Under the pieces are notes generated by a model, which saw only the letters and a list, made by a program, of their open reading frames with translations, searched no databases and was not told where the DNA came from. The translations under genes and the position numbers were made by a program. From Flavobacterium oncorhynchi (GTDB taxonomy: Bacteria > Bacteroidota > Bacteroidia > Flavobacteriales > Flavobacteriaceae): 64,000 bases of DNA. Positions 44,783-54,977 of the stretch are shown here, piece by piece. The stretch spans positions 273,901-337,900 of the forward strand of contig NZ_MUHA01000003.1 of assembly GCF_002217355.1 (NCBI RefSeq), given 5' to 3'. Within the stretch, counting starts at the first letter, position 1; each line of letters starts with the position of its first letter.

Positions 44783-45172
44783 TTATTTATTCGGCTTTAG
44801 CAAGAATACATTTTTGTATTTTTTCTTGATGTCTGCTAAATTTCTTTCTGCTTCGATTCTTGATTTAAAACTGCCTACAATTACTTTGTAGTTTGGGGTA
44901 TTGAAAATTATAGTGCCATCAATGTTTGAGTATTCTCTTTTAAAGTCGGCTAGTGTTTTTTTTGCTTCTTCGCTTTTTCCGCTAAAAATTTGAATTCTAT
45001 AGGAATCATTTGTACTTATTGATGTGTTAAATTTACGTTTCTCGTTCATTAATTGCTCAAATTTGGGATCTTGATTTACTGTTAAATTTTGATCTTGAGC
45101 ATGAATATTGTTTGCTAAAGCAAAGATTACTAATGTTAAGAAAACGTTTTTTGAAGGGGTTAAAATTCTCAT
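44783..45172 (-). CDS. SPOR-domain exported protein
   Basis: About 129 residues, with the start at MRILTPSK (45172); an earlier in-frame ATG at 45193 is less likely. Signal peptide up to AxNNIHAQ. The SPOR-like domain lies at about 60-125: SYRIQIFSGKSEEAKKTLADFKREY and YKVIVGSFKSRIEAERNLADIKKKY. SPOR domains bind denuded peptidoglycan. It is divergent from the act operon. Confidence 0.9.
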   Translation of the reverse strand: MRILTPSKNVFLTLVIFALANNIHAQDQNLTVNQDPKFEQLMNEKRKFNTSISTNDSYRIQIFSGKSEEAKKTLADFKREYSNIDGTIIFNTPNYKVIVGSFKSRIEAERNLADIKKKYKNVFLLKPNK

Positions 45173-45274
45173 AATGTGATGGTTTTTGTGCAAAAATAAT
45201 ATTTAAAGTTTGTATGGAAAATTTTAATATTATTTAGAATTGATATAAATTGATATTTAAGAGTATTTTAAGGT

Positions 45275-45304
45275 TTTGAGAATAGTTCATAAGTCGTATT
45301 TTTG
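45275..45304 (+). promoter_or_regulatory. act-cox operon promoter
   Basis: TTTG (45275-45278), 18 bases, TATTTTTG (45297-45304). The leader to actA is about 85 bases. Confidence 0.7.
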
Positions 45305-45391
45305 TGCAAGTTTTAAAAGAAGGTATTAATTTTAGTCTGATTTACTACAGAAAAAATCATACCAAAAATTAGTAGATAATTATTATACTAT

Positions 45392-46720
45392 ATGAAAAAG
45401 GTGGGTAACCATAATTCGATCTCCAGAAAATTATTACTTAGTTTATCGCTAACGTTAATTTTCTCCCTAACTTCATTTGCTCAAGATCCTGCTGCTCCTG
45501 CGGCTCCTGAAGCTGCTGCTCCGGCTGCAACTACAGGTGGTGATCCAGTAAAAGGGAAAGAACTTTTTAATGCAAATTGCGCTGCATGTCACAAATTAGA
45601 TGCTAAATCAACAGGTCCTGCTTTGAGAGGAATTGCGGATAAGCACGATAAAGCTTGGCTTTATAAATGGGTGCATAACAGTTCTGACATGATTAAGTCA
45701 GGTGATCCTGTTGCGGTTAAACTTTTTGAGGAAAACAATAAAGCAGTAATGACTTCTTTTCCTCAATTATCTGAAGGCGATATTGATAATATTATTGCTT
45801 TTACTTCTGAGAAAAAAGCTGAGCCTGCTGCTGGTGCGCCAGGAACTGTTCCTCCTGGGCAAAAAGTTGAAGGCGGCGGTATTTCTAATAATATTATTTT
45901 AGGGGCTCTTGCTCTTGTAATGGCTATTTTAGTTGTTATGTTGTTCATGGTGAACAAAGTGTTAACTAAAGTTGCAAGTAATAACGGAATTGAAGTTGCG
46001 CCAAAAGAAGGCAGAACTCCAATTTGGAAAGCTTTTGCTAAAAATCAATTTTTAGTTTTAGTTACTTCTATATTTTTACTTTTAGCTAGTGGTTATTTTG
46101 TATATGGTTACTTGATGCAGGTAGGTGTTGATCAAAATTATGAGCCAATTCAGCCAATTCACTATTCTCACAAAATTCACGCTGGAGATAATGAGATCAA
46201 TTGTAAATATTGTCACTCTGCTGCACGTGTAAGTAAAACTGCTGGTATTCCTTCGTTGAATGTTTGTATGAACTGTCATAAAAATATTTCTGAAGTTGCT
46301 GAGACTACTGCTACTGCAGAGTATAGTAAAGCATTCTATGATGGAGAAATTCAAAAATTATATGATGCTGTTGGATGGGATAAGACTAAACAAGCTTATA
46401 CTGGAAAAACTAAGCCTGTAAAATGGGTTCGTATTCATAATCTTCCTGATTTTGTTTATTTCAATCACTCTCAACACGTTTCTGTTGCAGGAGTTGAATG
46501 TCAAACTTGTCACGGTCCGGTACAAGAATTTGAAATCATGAAGCAATACTCTAAATTAACAATGGGATGGTGTGTTGATTGCCATAGAAAAACTGATGTT
46601 AAGATGGAAGGAAATGCATATTATGATAAAATTCATGCTGAACTTTCTAAAAAATACGGTGTAGAGAAATTAACTGCAGCGCAAATGGGAGGTTTAGAAT
46701 GCGGTAAATGCCACTATTAA
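45392..46720 (+). CDS. actA: Alternative complex III subunit ActA with fused monohaem cytochrome c
   Basis: A 442-residue periplasmic multihaem protein. It has a signal segment (to about residue 30), then a class-I cytochrome c domain with CAACH at 63-67. TM segments follow at about 167-190 and 210-230. Five further CxxCH motifs begin at Cys271, Cys292, Cys370, Cys394 and Cys437 and give the pentahaem ActA core. Six haems in total: the first is an addition to the basic pentahaem unit. Heads the operon that carries electrons from quinol to cytochrome c. Confidence 0.94.
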   Translation: MKKVGNHNSISRKLLLSLSLTLIFSLTSFAQDPAAPAAPEAAAPAATTGGDPVKGKELFNANCAACHKLDAKSTGPALRGIADKHDKAWLYKWVHNSSDMIKSGDPVAVKLFEENNKAVMTSFPQLSEGDIDNIIAFTSEKKAEPAAGAPGTVPPGQKVEGGGISNNIILGALALVMAILVVMLFMVNKVLTKVASNNGIEVAPKEGRTPIWKAFAKNQFLVLVTSIFLLLASGYFVYGYLMQVGVDQNYEPIQPIHYSHKIHAGDNEINCKYCHSAARVSKTAGIPSLNVCMNCHKNISEVAETTATAEYSKAFYDGEIQKLYDAVGWDKTKQAYTGKTKPVKWVRIHNLPDFVYFNHSQHVSVAGVECQTCHGPVQEFEIMKQYSKLTMGWCVDCHRKTDVKMEGNAYYDKIHAELSKKYGVEKLTAAQMGGLECGKCHY

Positions 46721-46752
46721 TCGAATTATTAAGATTTTAATATTTATATACA

Positions 46753-49700
46753 ATGTCATCAAACAAAAAATACTGGAAAAGTGTTGAAGAGCTAGAAAAT
46801 AGTTCTATTGTTGAGGCGCTTAGAAATAACGAATTTGTTGAAGAAATTCCTACTGATGAATTCTTAGGAAATGCAGATGCTTTAGCTACATCTGGAACTT
46901 CACGTCGTGACTTTTTAAAGTACGTAGGATTTAGTACTGCGGCAGTTACACTTGCTGCTTGTGAAGGTCCTGTGCACAAGTCTATCCCTTATGTATTACA
47001 ACCAGAGCAAATCATTCCTGGTGTTGCAGATTTTTATGCAACTACTGTTTTTGATGGTTTTGATTTTGCAAATCTTTTGGTAAAAACTCGTGAGGGTCGT
47101 CCAATTAAAATTGAGAACAATACTATTTCTGGAGCTAAATTTTCTGCTAATGCTAGAATTCATGCGTCTATCTTAGGATTATACGATAGTATGCGTTTGA
47201 AAGAGCCTAAATTAGATGGAAAAAATAGCAGCTGGTCAGCAGTTGATTTAAAAATTAAATCAAGTTTGGCTGATGCAAAAGCAAAAGGAGGTCAAGTAGT
47301 ATTATTAACAAATACATTAGCAAGTCCATCTACTGAGAAATTAATAGGTGAGTTTATTGCTAAAAATCCAAATGCTAAACATGTAGTTTACGATGCGGTT
47401 TCTTCATCTGACGCGTTAGATGCTTTTGAAACTGTTTATGGTGAAAGAGCTTTAGTAGATTATGATTTTTCAAAAGCTTCATTAATTGTATCTGTTGGTG
47501 CTGATTTCTTAGGAGATTGGCAAGGTGGTGGATATGATGCTGGATATGCAAAAGGACGTATTCCTCAAAACGGAAAAATGTCTCGTCATTTTCAGTTTGA
47601 ATCAAATATGACATTATCTGGAGCTGCAGCTGATAAGCGTGTTCCAATGACGACAGCTGATCAAAAACAAGCTTTAGTTCAAATTTATAATGTTGTTGTT
47701 GGAGGTTCAGTTCCAGTTTCTTTAGATGCTAAGTTTAAAGCGGAAGTTGAAAAAGCAGCACAACAATTAAAAGCAGCTGGTTCTAAAGGAATTTTAGTGT
47801 CTGGCTTAGAAGATAAGAATGCACAATTATTAGTTTTGGCTATTAATCAAGCATTGTCTAGTGAAGCATTTAATACAGCTGAAACAAGACAAATTAGAAA
47901 AGGTTCTAATGCTGTAGTTGCTCAGTTGTTAAAAGATATGAATGCAGGAAGTGTTCATACTTTAATTATGAGTGGAGTTAATCCTGTTTATACTTTAGCT
48001 GATTCTGCTTCTTTTGTTTCTGGATTGAAAAAAGTTAAAACTTCAGTTGCTTTATCTTTGAAAGAAGATGAAACTGCTGCTATATCAACAATTGCTGCAC
48101 CGGTTCCTCATTATTTAGAGTCTTGGGGAGATTTAGTGATTACAAAAGGAACTTATAGTTTAACACAACCTACAATTCGTCCAATTTTTGATACAAAACA
48201 ACTTCAAGACGTTTTATTGTCATTGAATGGTGTTGCAGGAAATTTCTACGATTACCTTAAAGCTAATTCAGGGTCAATTATTGCAGGATCTTCTTGGAAT
48301 AAAGTTTTACACGATGGTGTTTTTGTATACGGATCAAGTGCTTTAAATGGTGGTTCTTTTGATTATGCAGGTGCTGCAAGTGCACTTTCAAAATCAAAAG
48401 CTGCTGGAGAGCTTGAATTAGTTTTATATACTAAAACTGGAATGGGAGACGGACAACATGCAAACAATCCTTGGTTGCAAGAGTTTCCAGATCCAATCAC
48501 AAGAGTTTCATGGGATAACTATATTACAGTTTCTAATGCTGATGCAAAGAAATTTAATTTATCAAATGAAATTGTTGCAAACGGTGGTTTAAATGGTAGT
48601 TATGCTACTATTACTACTGCAGATGGAACTAAATTAGAAAATGTACCGGTAATTGTTCAGCCTGGACAAGCAGTTGGTACAGTTGGTTTAGCTGTAGGTT
48701 ATGGTCGTAAAGCGGCTTTAAAAGAAGAAATGCAAGTAGGTATTAATGCTTACGCTTTATATAAAAACTTCAATAATGTTCAAGCCGTTTCTATTGTAAA
48801 AGCTAATGGAGAGCATGAGTTTGCTTGTGTTCAAGGGCAAAAAACATTAATGGGCAGAGGGGATATTATCAAAGAAACAACTTTGAAAATATTTAATACT
48901 GAAGATGCTAAACATTGGAACGAACAACCAATGGTATCTTTAGATCACCAAGAAGTTGAAGCTACTACTGTTGATTTATGGGAATCATTTGATCGTTCTA
49001 CTGGACATCACTTTAACTTATCAATCGACTTGAATGCTTGTACTGGATGTGGAGCATGTGTTATTGCTTGTCATGCAGAAAATAACGTTCCTGTAGTAGG
49101 TAAATCTGAGGTTAGAAGAAGTCGTGATATGCACTGGCTGCGTATTGATAGATATTATTCTTCTGAAAGTACTTTTGCTGGAGATAACGAAAGAAAAGAA
49201 GGTATTGCTGGCTTATCTAGCTCATTGTCTACATTCAATGAAATGGAAAAACCTGGAGATAATCCACAGGTAGCATTCCAACCTGTAATGTGTCAGCACT
49301 GTAATCACGCACCTTGTGAAACAGTTTGCCCGGTTGCTGCGACTTCTCATGGTCGTCAAGGTCAAAACCACATGGCATACAACAGATGTGTTGGTACTCG
49401 TTACTGTGCTAATAACTGTCCTTATAAAGTTCGTCGTTTTAACTGGTTCTTATACAATAAAAACAGTGAATTCGATTATCATATGAATGATGATTTAGGT
49501 CGTATGGTATTGAATCCAGACGTAAATGTACGTTCACGTGGTGTTATGGAAAAATGTTCTATGTGTATTCAAATGACACAAGCTACTATATTAAATGCTA
49601 AAAAAGAAGGCCGTTCAATTGTTGATGGAGAATTCCAAACAGCTTGTTCAAGTGCTTGTTCTTCTGGAGCAATGATATTTGGTGATGTTAATGATGCCGA

Positions 49701-49806
49701 AAGTAAAGTTGCTAAATTAGCAGCTGATGATAGATCATATCATTTATTAGAGCATGTAGGAACAAAACCTAATGTGGTTTACCATGTTAAAGTTAGAAAT
49801 ACTTAG
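46753..49806 (+). CDS. actB: Alternative complex III subunit ActB (molybdopterin-oxidoreductase-like plus Fe-S)
   Basis: A 1017-residue subunit. It has a Tat signal-like SRRDFLKYVGFS at 50-61 followed by an AAC motif, typical of the family. The middle is an oxidoreductase fold that has lost molybdopterin. The last about 270 residues bear four Cys clusters: CTGCGACVIACHAENN, CQHCNHAPCETVCPVAA, CVGTRYCANNCPY and CSMC...CSSACSSGAM, which fit several 4Fe-4S or 3Fe-4S clusters. It lies 32 bases after actA. Confidence 0.95.
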   Translation: MSSNKKYWKSVEELENSSIVEALRNNEFVEEIPTDEFLGNADALATSGTSRRDFLKYVGFSTAAVTLAACEGPVHKSIPYVLQPEQIIPGVADFYATTVFDGFDFANLLVKTREGRPIKIENNTISGAKFSANARIHASILGLYDSMRLKEPKLDGKNSSWSAVDLKIKSSLADAKAKGGQVVLLTNTLASPSTEKLIGEFIAKNPNAKHVVYDAVSSSDALDAFETVYGERALVDYDFSKASLIVSVGADFLGDWQGGGYDAGYAKGRIPQNGKMSRHFQFESNMTLSGAAADKRVPMTTADQKQALVQIYNVVVGGSVPVSLDAKFKAEVEKAAQQLKAAGSKGILVSGLEDKNAQLLVLAINQALSSEAFNTAETRQIRKGSNAVVAQLLKDMNAGSVHTLIMSGVNPVYTLADSASFVSGLKKVKTSVALSLKEDETAAISTIAAPVPHYLESWGDLVITKGTYSLTQPTIRPIFDTKQLQDVLLSLNGVAGNFYDYLKANSGSIIAGSSWNKVLHDGVFVYGSSALNGGSFDYAGAASALSKSKAAGELELVLYTKTGMGDGQHANNPWLQEFPDPITRVSWDNYITVSNADAKKFNLSNEIVANGGLNGSYATITTADGTKLENVPVIVQPGQAVGTVGLAVGYGRKAALKEEMQVGINAYALYKNFNNVQAVSIVKANGEHEFACVQGQKTLMGRGDIIKETTLKIFNTEDAKHWNEQPMVSLDHQEVEATTVDLWESFDRSTGHHFNLSIDLNACTGCGACVIACHAENNVPVVGKSEVRRSRDMHWLRIDRYYSSESTFAGDNERKEGIAGLSSSLSTFNEMEKPGDNPQVAFQPVMCQHCNHAPCETVCPVAATSHGRQGQNHMAYNRCVGTRYCANNCPYKVRRFNWFLYNKNSEFDYHMNDDLGRMVLNPDVNVRSRGVMEKCSMCIQMTQATILNAKKEGRSIVDGEFQTACSSACSSGAMIFGDVNDAESKVAKLAADDRSYHLLEHVGTKPNVVYHVKVRNT

Positions 49807-49840
49807 AATAAATTATTAATAAGAAACAATATAAAGGATT

Positions 49841-51244
49841 ATGTCGTCTCACTACGAAGCACCCATTAGAAAACCTTTAGTTATAGGTGATAAATCATAT
49901 CACGATGTAACTGTAGATGTGGCAGCACCTGTTGAAGGTCCTGCAAATAAACAATGGTGGATTGTATTTTCAATCGCATTAATAGCCTTCCTTTGGGGGT
50001 TAGGTTGTATAATTTACACCGTATCTACCGGTATTGGAACATGGGGATTAAATAAAACAGTTGGTTGGGCTTGGGATATTACTAACTTCGTTTGGTGGGT
50101 TGGTATTGGTCACGCTGGAACTTTGATTTCTGCAGTACTATTACTTTTCCGTCAACGTTGGAGAATGGCTATTAACCGTTCTGCAGAAGCAATGACTATT
50201 TTCTCAGTAGTTCAAGCAGGTTTATTTCCAATTATTCACATGGGACGTCCATGGTTAGCATACTGGGTTTTACCTATTCCAAACCAGTTTGGATCTTTAT
50301 GGGTAAACTTTAACTCACCATTACTTTGGGACGTATTTGCGATTTCTACTTATCTTTCAGTATCATTAGTTTTCTGGTGGACTGGTTTATTACCTGATTT
50401 TGCAATGCTTCGTGATAGAGCTATAACTCCGTTTAATAAAAGAGTTTATTCTATCTTAAGTTTTGGATGGAGTGGTAGAGCTAAAGATTGGCAGCGTTTT
50501 GAAGAGGTATCATTGGTATTAGCTGGTTTAGCAACTCCTCTTGTACTTTCTGTACACACAATTGTATCTATGGACTTTGCTACTTCTGTAATTCCAGGAT
50601 GGCATACAACTATTTTCCCTCCATACTTCGTTGCTGGAGCGGTATTCTCAGGATTTGCGATGGTAAATACATTGTTGATCGTTATGAGAAAAGTTTCTAA
50701 TCTTGAAGCGTATATCACATTACAACATATCGAATTGATGAATATCATTATTATGATTACAGGTTCGATTGTAGGTGTTGCTTATATCACTGAGTTATTC
50801 GTAGCTTGGTATTCTGGAGTAGAATACGAGCAATATGCATTCTTAAACAGAGCTACTGGACCTTACTGGTGGGCATATTGGTCAATGATGACTTGTAATG
50901 TTTTCTCTCCACAGTTTATGTGGTTCAAGAAACTAAGAACAAGTATCATGTTCTCATTTATTATTTCGATTGTGGTAAACATCGGAATGTGGTTTGAAAG
51001 ATTCGTAATTATTGTTACTTCTTTACATAGAGATTATCTTCCATCTTCTTGGACAATGTTCTCACCAACATTTGTTGATATTGGAATTTTCATCGGAACA
51101 ATTGGTTTCTTCTTTGTATTGTTTTTATTATACTCTAGAACATTCCCTGTAATTGCACAGGCAGAGGTTAAAACAATTCTAAAAGGAACAGGAGATAATT
51201 ACATTAGAGAAAGAGCAAAAAATAAAGATTCACATCATGAGTAA
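49841..51244 (+). CDS. actC: Alternative complex III subunit ActC (NrfD-like)
   Basis: A 467-residue NrfD/PsrC-type integral membrane protein, about 10 TM segments, that binds quinol. Clear features: the IGHAGTLISAVLLLFRQRWR segment, FPIIHMGRPWLAYWVLP, and the VHTIVSMDFATSVIPGWHTTIFPPYFVAGAVFSG motif. Ends overlap the start of actD by 8 bases, so translation is coupled. Confidence 0.96.
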   Translation: MSSHYEAPIRKPLVIGDKSYHDVTVDVAAPVEGPANKQWWIVFSIALIAFLWGLGCIIYTVSTGIGTWGLNKTVGWAWDITNFVWWVGIGHAGTLISAVLLLFRQRWRMAINRSAEAMTIFSVVQAGLFPIIHMGRPWLAYWVLPIPNQFGSLWVNFNSPLLWDVFAISTYLSVSLVFWWTGLLPDFAMLRDRAITPFNKRVYSILSFGWSGRAKDWQRFEEVSLVLAGLATPLVLSVHTIVSMDFATSVIPGWHTTIFPPYFVAGAVFSGFAMVNTLLIVMRKVSNLEAYITLQHIELMNIIIMITGSIVGVAYITELFVAWYSGVEYEQYAFLNRATGPYWWAYWSMMTCNVFSPQFMWFKKLRTSIMFSFIISIVVNIGMWFERFVIIVTSLHRDYLPSSWTMFSPTFVDIGIFIGTIGFFFVLFLLYSRTFPVIAQAEVKTILKGTGDNYIRERAKNKDSHHE

Positions 51245-51761
51245 TAAAGTAATATACGCCATTTATAATGACGATGATATTTTGATGGATGCAGTAAAGA
51301 AAACTAGAGCTGCACATCATCATATTGAAGAGGTTTTTACTCCATTTCCTGTTCACGGATTGGATAAAGCAATGGGTTTAGCACCAACAAGATTAGCAAT
51401 TTGTTCTTTTCTTTACGGATGTGTTGGTATTTCATTTGCTACATTTATGATGAGTTATATCATGATTCACGATTGGCCGCAAGATATTGGAGGTAAGCCT
51501 AGTTTCAGCTTCATTCAAAATATGCCTTCTTTTGTGCCTATTATGTTTGAGATGACTGTATTTTTTGCTGCCCACTTAATGGTTATTACTTTTTATATGA
51601 GAAGTAGATTGTGGCCATTTAAAGAAGCTGAGAATCCAGATGTAAGAACAACAGATGACCATTTTTTAATGGAAGTTGCTGTGAATAATAATGAGGCAGA
51701 ACTAGTTACTTTTTTCGAAGGGACTGGAGCTGTTGAAGTTAAAGTAATTGAAAAGAATTAA
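51237..51761 (+). CDS. actD: Alternative complex III subunit ActD (DUF3341)
   Basis: A 174-residue membrane subunit with two TM helices (about 55-85 and 95-125). Motif: ALTR-like LAPTRLAICSFLYGCVGISFATFMMSY and VPIMFEMTVFFAAHLMVITFYMRSRLWP. The N-terminal stretch is cytoplasmic. It precedes actE by 8 bases. Confidence 0.95.
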   Translation: MSNKVIYAIYNDDDILMDAVKKTRAAHHHIEEVFTPFPVHGLDKAMGLAPTRLAICSFLYGCVGISFATFMMSYIMIHDWPQDIGGKPSFSFIQNMPSFVPIMFEMTVFFAAHLMVITFYMRSRLWPFKEAENPDVRTTDDHFLMEVAVNNNEAELVTFFEGTGAVEVKVIEKN

Positions 51762-51769
51762 TTGTAGCT

Positions 51770-52315
51770 ATGAAAAGGATATATAAAATAACACTTTTAG
51801 TTGGTATAACTATTTTAGTTTCATCTTGCCACAATAATTCGGCACCAAACTATCAGTATTTCCCTAATATGTATGAGTCTTTGGCATATGAGCCATATGC
51901 GGAGGCAAAAGTATTTAAGGGTGGTAAAGAAGGACAGCTTCCTGTAGAAGGAACTATTAATAGAGGTTTTGAGCCTTATGAGTATGAAAATTCAACTGCA
52001 GGTTATGAATTGGCGAAAGCTAATTTAAAATCGCCTTTGACTGAAGCAGAAAAAAGTTCTGAAAAAGGAAAAGAACTTTTCGATATTTACTGTATTAGCT
52101 GCCATGGTGCAACTGGAAATGGTAAAGGTAAATTAGTTGAAAGAGAGAAATTTCTTGGAGTACCTAGTTATAAAGACAGAGAGATCACTGAAGGTAGTAT
52201 CTTTCATGTTGAGACTTATGGTTTAAATGCAATGGGTTCGCATGCAAATCAATTAAGTGCCCACGAACGTTGGTTAGTTGCTGACTATGTTCTAAAACTA
52301 AAAAGCCAATTATAA
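51770..52315 (+). CDS. actE: Alternative complex III subunit ActE (monohaem cytochrome c lipoprotein)
   Basis: A 181-residue lipoprotein (lipobox VSSC near residue 20). CISCHGATGNGKGK, around residues 108-121, is its single CxxCH. The C-terminal helix has MGSHANQLSAHERWLVADYVLKL. It passes electrons from the complex to soluble cytochromes or the oxidase. Confidence 0.95.
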   Translation: MKRIYKITLLVGITILVSSCHNNSAPNYQYFPNMYESLAYEPYAEAKVFKGGKEGQLPVEGTINRGFEPYEYENSTAGYELAKANLKSPLTEAEKSSEKGKELFDIYCISCHGATGNGKGKLVEREKFLGVPSYKDREITEGSIFHVETYGLNAMGSHANQLSAHERWLVADYVLKLKSQL

Positions 52316-52342
52316 TTGTTGAACAAACTGATCGTAATAGAT

Positions 52343-53737
52343 ATGTATACATTTTCAAGTAAATTAAAAACTTTCTCTTTCATCCTAATGATCGTTGGTA
52401 TATTAGGAATAGGATATGGTTTTTTAACTGCTCCTAAAGATATTCAAGAAGTTGAAAAAATTCTTGCTGCAGATGCGCATGGTTCTCATGGTGCTGCACA
52501 TGAAGCAACAGCAGAAGCTTCTCATACAGAAGCTGGGCATCACGAAACTGCTGAGGCATCTCATGATTCACATAAAGGTGGTGAACATGCAAAAGTTAAT
52601 GCCGCTGATGAACATACAGAACATTTAAACCATGTACTGCACCAATTACAAAACAAACCTTGGTCTGCATTATATGTAGCTTGTATTTTCTTTTTATTGC
52701 TTGCAATGGGAGTTTTAGCATTTTATGCTATTCAACAAGTTGCTCAGGCAGGTTGGTCTCCAGTTTTGTTTAGAGTAATGCAAGGTATTACGGCTTATTT
52801 GCCAGTTGGTTCTGTAATTTTCTTTATTATTTTGGTTCTTTGCGGACTTCATTTTAATCATATTTTTGTATGGTTGGGTGAAGGTGTTACGGATCCAAAA
52901 AGCCCTAATTATGATGCAATTATCGCTGGTAAATCAGGATATTTAAACTTCCCATTTTGGATTGTTAGAGCAGGTATCTTTTTATTAGGATGGAATTTAT
53001 ATAATTATTTTTCTAGAAAAAATTGTTTAGCTCAAGATGAAGCGAATGATGATTTGTACTATAAAAAGAACTTTAAGGCATCAGCTGGATTTTTAGTATT
53101 CTTTATTGTATCTGAATCTATTATGTCTTGGGATTGGATTATGTCATTTGACCCACACTGGTTTAGTACATTATTCGGATGGTATGTTTTTGCCTCTTTC
53201 TTTGTAAGCGGAATTACTACTATTGCTTTAGTGACTATTTATTTAAAATCTAAAGGATATTTAGAGTTTGTTAATACAAGCCACATTCATGATTTAGCTA
53301 AATTCATGTTTGGTATTAGTATTTTCTGGACATACTTATGGTTCTCTCAGTTTATGTTAATCTGGTATGCAAATATTCCTGAGGAGGTTACTTATTTCAT
53401 TACAAGAATTCAATTGTATAACTTGCCATTCTTTGGTGCTGTGGTTATGAATTTTGTTTTCCCATTGTTAATCTTAATCAATACTGATTTCAAACGTCTA
53501 AGCTGGATTATAGTAATGGCTGGTATTGTTATTTTATTAGGACATTATATTGATTTCTTTAATATGATTATGCCTGGTACAGTAGGAGATAAATGGTTTA
53601 TTGGAGTTTCTGAAATTGCGTCTATTCTTTTCTTTTTAGGATTGTTTATTTTTACAGTGTTTACTGCATTAACTAAATCTCCTTTGCTTGCAAAAAGAAA
53701 TCCTTTCATAGAAGAAAGTAAACATTTTCATTATTAA
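52343..53737 (+). CDS. actF: Alternative complex III subunit ActF
   Basis: A 464-residue NrfD-like membrane subunit with about 10 TM segments. Translation starting at the ATG 52343 is preferred to the upstream in-frame TTG at 52316. Near the N-terminus (about residues 45-100) a His-rich segment with repeated HG, SH and EASH units lies between TM1 and TM2. Core motifs: FHFNHIFVWLGEGVTDP and WDWIMSFDPHWFSTLFGWYVFASF. It begins 27 bases after actE. Confidence 0.93.
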   Translation: MYTFSSKLKTFSFILMIVGILGIGYGFLTAPKDIQEVEKILAADAHGSHGAAHEATAEASHTEAGHHETAEASHDSHKGGEHAKVNAADEHTEHLNHVLHQLQNKPWSALYVACIFFLLLAMGVLAFYAIQQVAQAGWSPVLFRVMQGITAYLPVGSVIFFIILVLCGLHFNHIFVWLGEGVTDPKSPNYDAIIAGKSGYLNFPFWIVRAGIFLLGWNLYNYFSRKNCLAQDEANDDLYYKKNFKASAGFLVFFIVSESIMSWDWIMSFDPHWFSTLFGWYVFASFFVSGITTIALVTIYLKSKGYLEFVNTSHIHDLAKFMFGISIFWTYLWFSQFMLIWYANIPEEVTYFITRIQLYNLPFFGAVVMNFVFPLLILINTDFKRLSWIIVMAGIVILLGHYIDFFNMIMPGTVGDKWFIGVSEIASILFFLGLFIFTVFTALTKSPLLAKRNPFIEESKHFHY

Positions 53738-53756
53738 TATTTAAAGAAATAAACAG

Positions 53757-54947
53757 ATGACAAGTTTGTTGGTAATTGTAGTTTTAGTTTTATTAGCAGT
53801 TGCATTATGGCAATTGACCAAGATATTTGATCTTACTCAAGTAGGATCTTCTTCGGACGATTCTCAGGTTGCATCAGATAATGATAATAATATTCAGGGA
53901 TATATTATGTTTGGCTTTTTAGCTTTCATTTATATATTTACTATTTATGGTTTACTAAAATGGGGTAATTTAGTGCTTCATACACCAGCTTCAGAGCATG
54001 GGCTTTTAGTAGATAGTTTGATGAATATTACCTGGGTATTAATCTTTACAGTTCAAGTTATTACTCAAGGCTTACTGCACTGGTTTTCTTTTAAAAATAG
54101 AGGACATAAAGATAAAAAAGCTTTATTCTTTGCAGATAGTAATAAATTAGAAGCAATTTGGAGTATCATTCCATCTGTAGTTCTAGCTTGTTTAATTCTT
54201 TATGGATTATATGCTTGGAATAACATCATGTTTGTTGACAAAGATGAGGATGTTGTAGAGATCGAATTATATGCTCAACAGTTTAAATGGACTGCAAGAT
54301 ATGCAGGTCAAGATAATGTTTTAGGAAAAGCAAACGTTCGTTTAATTGAAGGAATTAATACATTAGGAGTTGATATGTCTGATCCTAATTCTCAAGATGA
54401 TATTGTAGTTTCTGAACTTCATATTCCTAAAGGTAAAAAAGTACATTTCAAAATGCGTTCTCAAGACGTACTGCATTCAGCTTATTTTCCTCACTTTAGA
54501 GCACAGATGAACTGTGTTCCAGGTATGGTAACTGAATTTGCTTTTGTACCTACTTATACTACTGCTGAATACAGAGAGTTACCATTTATGGTTGAGAAAG
54601 TTGCAAACATCAACAAGTTAAGAGCTGAAAAAAGTATTGAGTTAGTTGCAAAAGGAGGTACAGCTTTAGATCCTTATACATTTGATTATTTATTATTATG
54701 TAATAAAATTTGTGGAGCTTCACACTATAACATGCAAATGAAAGTTGTTGTGGATACTCCAGAAGAATATAAAAAATGGTTAAGCGAGAAAACTACTTTA
54801 GCTCAGGATATTAAAGCGGCAGCAGCTGCTAAAAAACCTGAAGCAGAAGGTGCTGCACCAAGTGATACTACTGCAAAAGTTATCGATACTGTAAAAGCAG
54901 TTGTAGATACAGTTAAAGCAGCTGTAGCTAAAGTTGCGATGAAATAA
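53757..54947 (+). CDS. coxB: Cytochrome c oxidase subunit II
   Basis: A 396-residue subunit II. Two TM segments in the N-terminal half (about 50-70 and 135-160, plus an initial one at about 5-20). The CuA motif is Cys315, Cys319, His323 and Met326 (CNKICGASHYNM), with the preceding HFRAQMNCVPGM. The C-terminal tail (about 350-396) is Ala/Lys/Val-rich low complexity. It gives electrons from cytochrome c to subunit I. Confidence 0.96.
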   Translation: MTSLLVIVVLVLLAVALWQLTKIFDLTQVGSSSDDSQVASDNDNNIQGYIMFGFLAFIYIFTIYGLLKWGNLVLHTPASEHGLLVDSLMNITWVLIFTVQVITQGLLHWFSFKNRGHKDKKALFFADSNKLEAIWSIIPSVVLACLILYGLYAWNNIMFVDKDEDVVEIELYAQQFKWTARYAGQDNVLGKANVRLIEGINTLGVDMSDPNSQDDIVVSELHIPKGKKVHFKMRSQDVLHSAYFPHFRAQMNCVPGMVTEFAFVPTYTTAEYRELPFMVEKVANINKLRAEKSIELVAKGGTALDPYTFDYLLLCNKICGASHYNMQMKVVVDTPEEYKKWLSEKTTLAQDIKAAAAAKKPEAEGAAPSDTTAKVIDTVKAVVDTVKAAVAKVAMK

Positions 54948-54977
54948 TATTATTAAGAAAATTTAAAGTACACATAT

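Noticed and set aside
52316..52342. TTG start for actF
   Set aside because: An ATG 27 bases downstream fits better with the family N-terminus.
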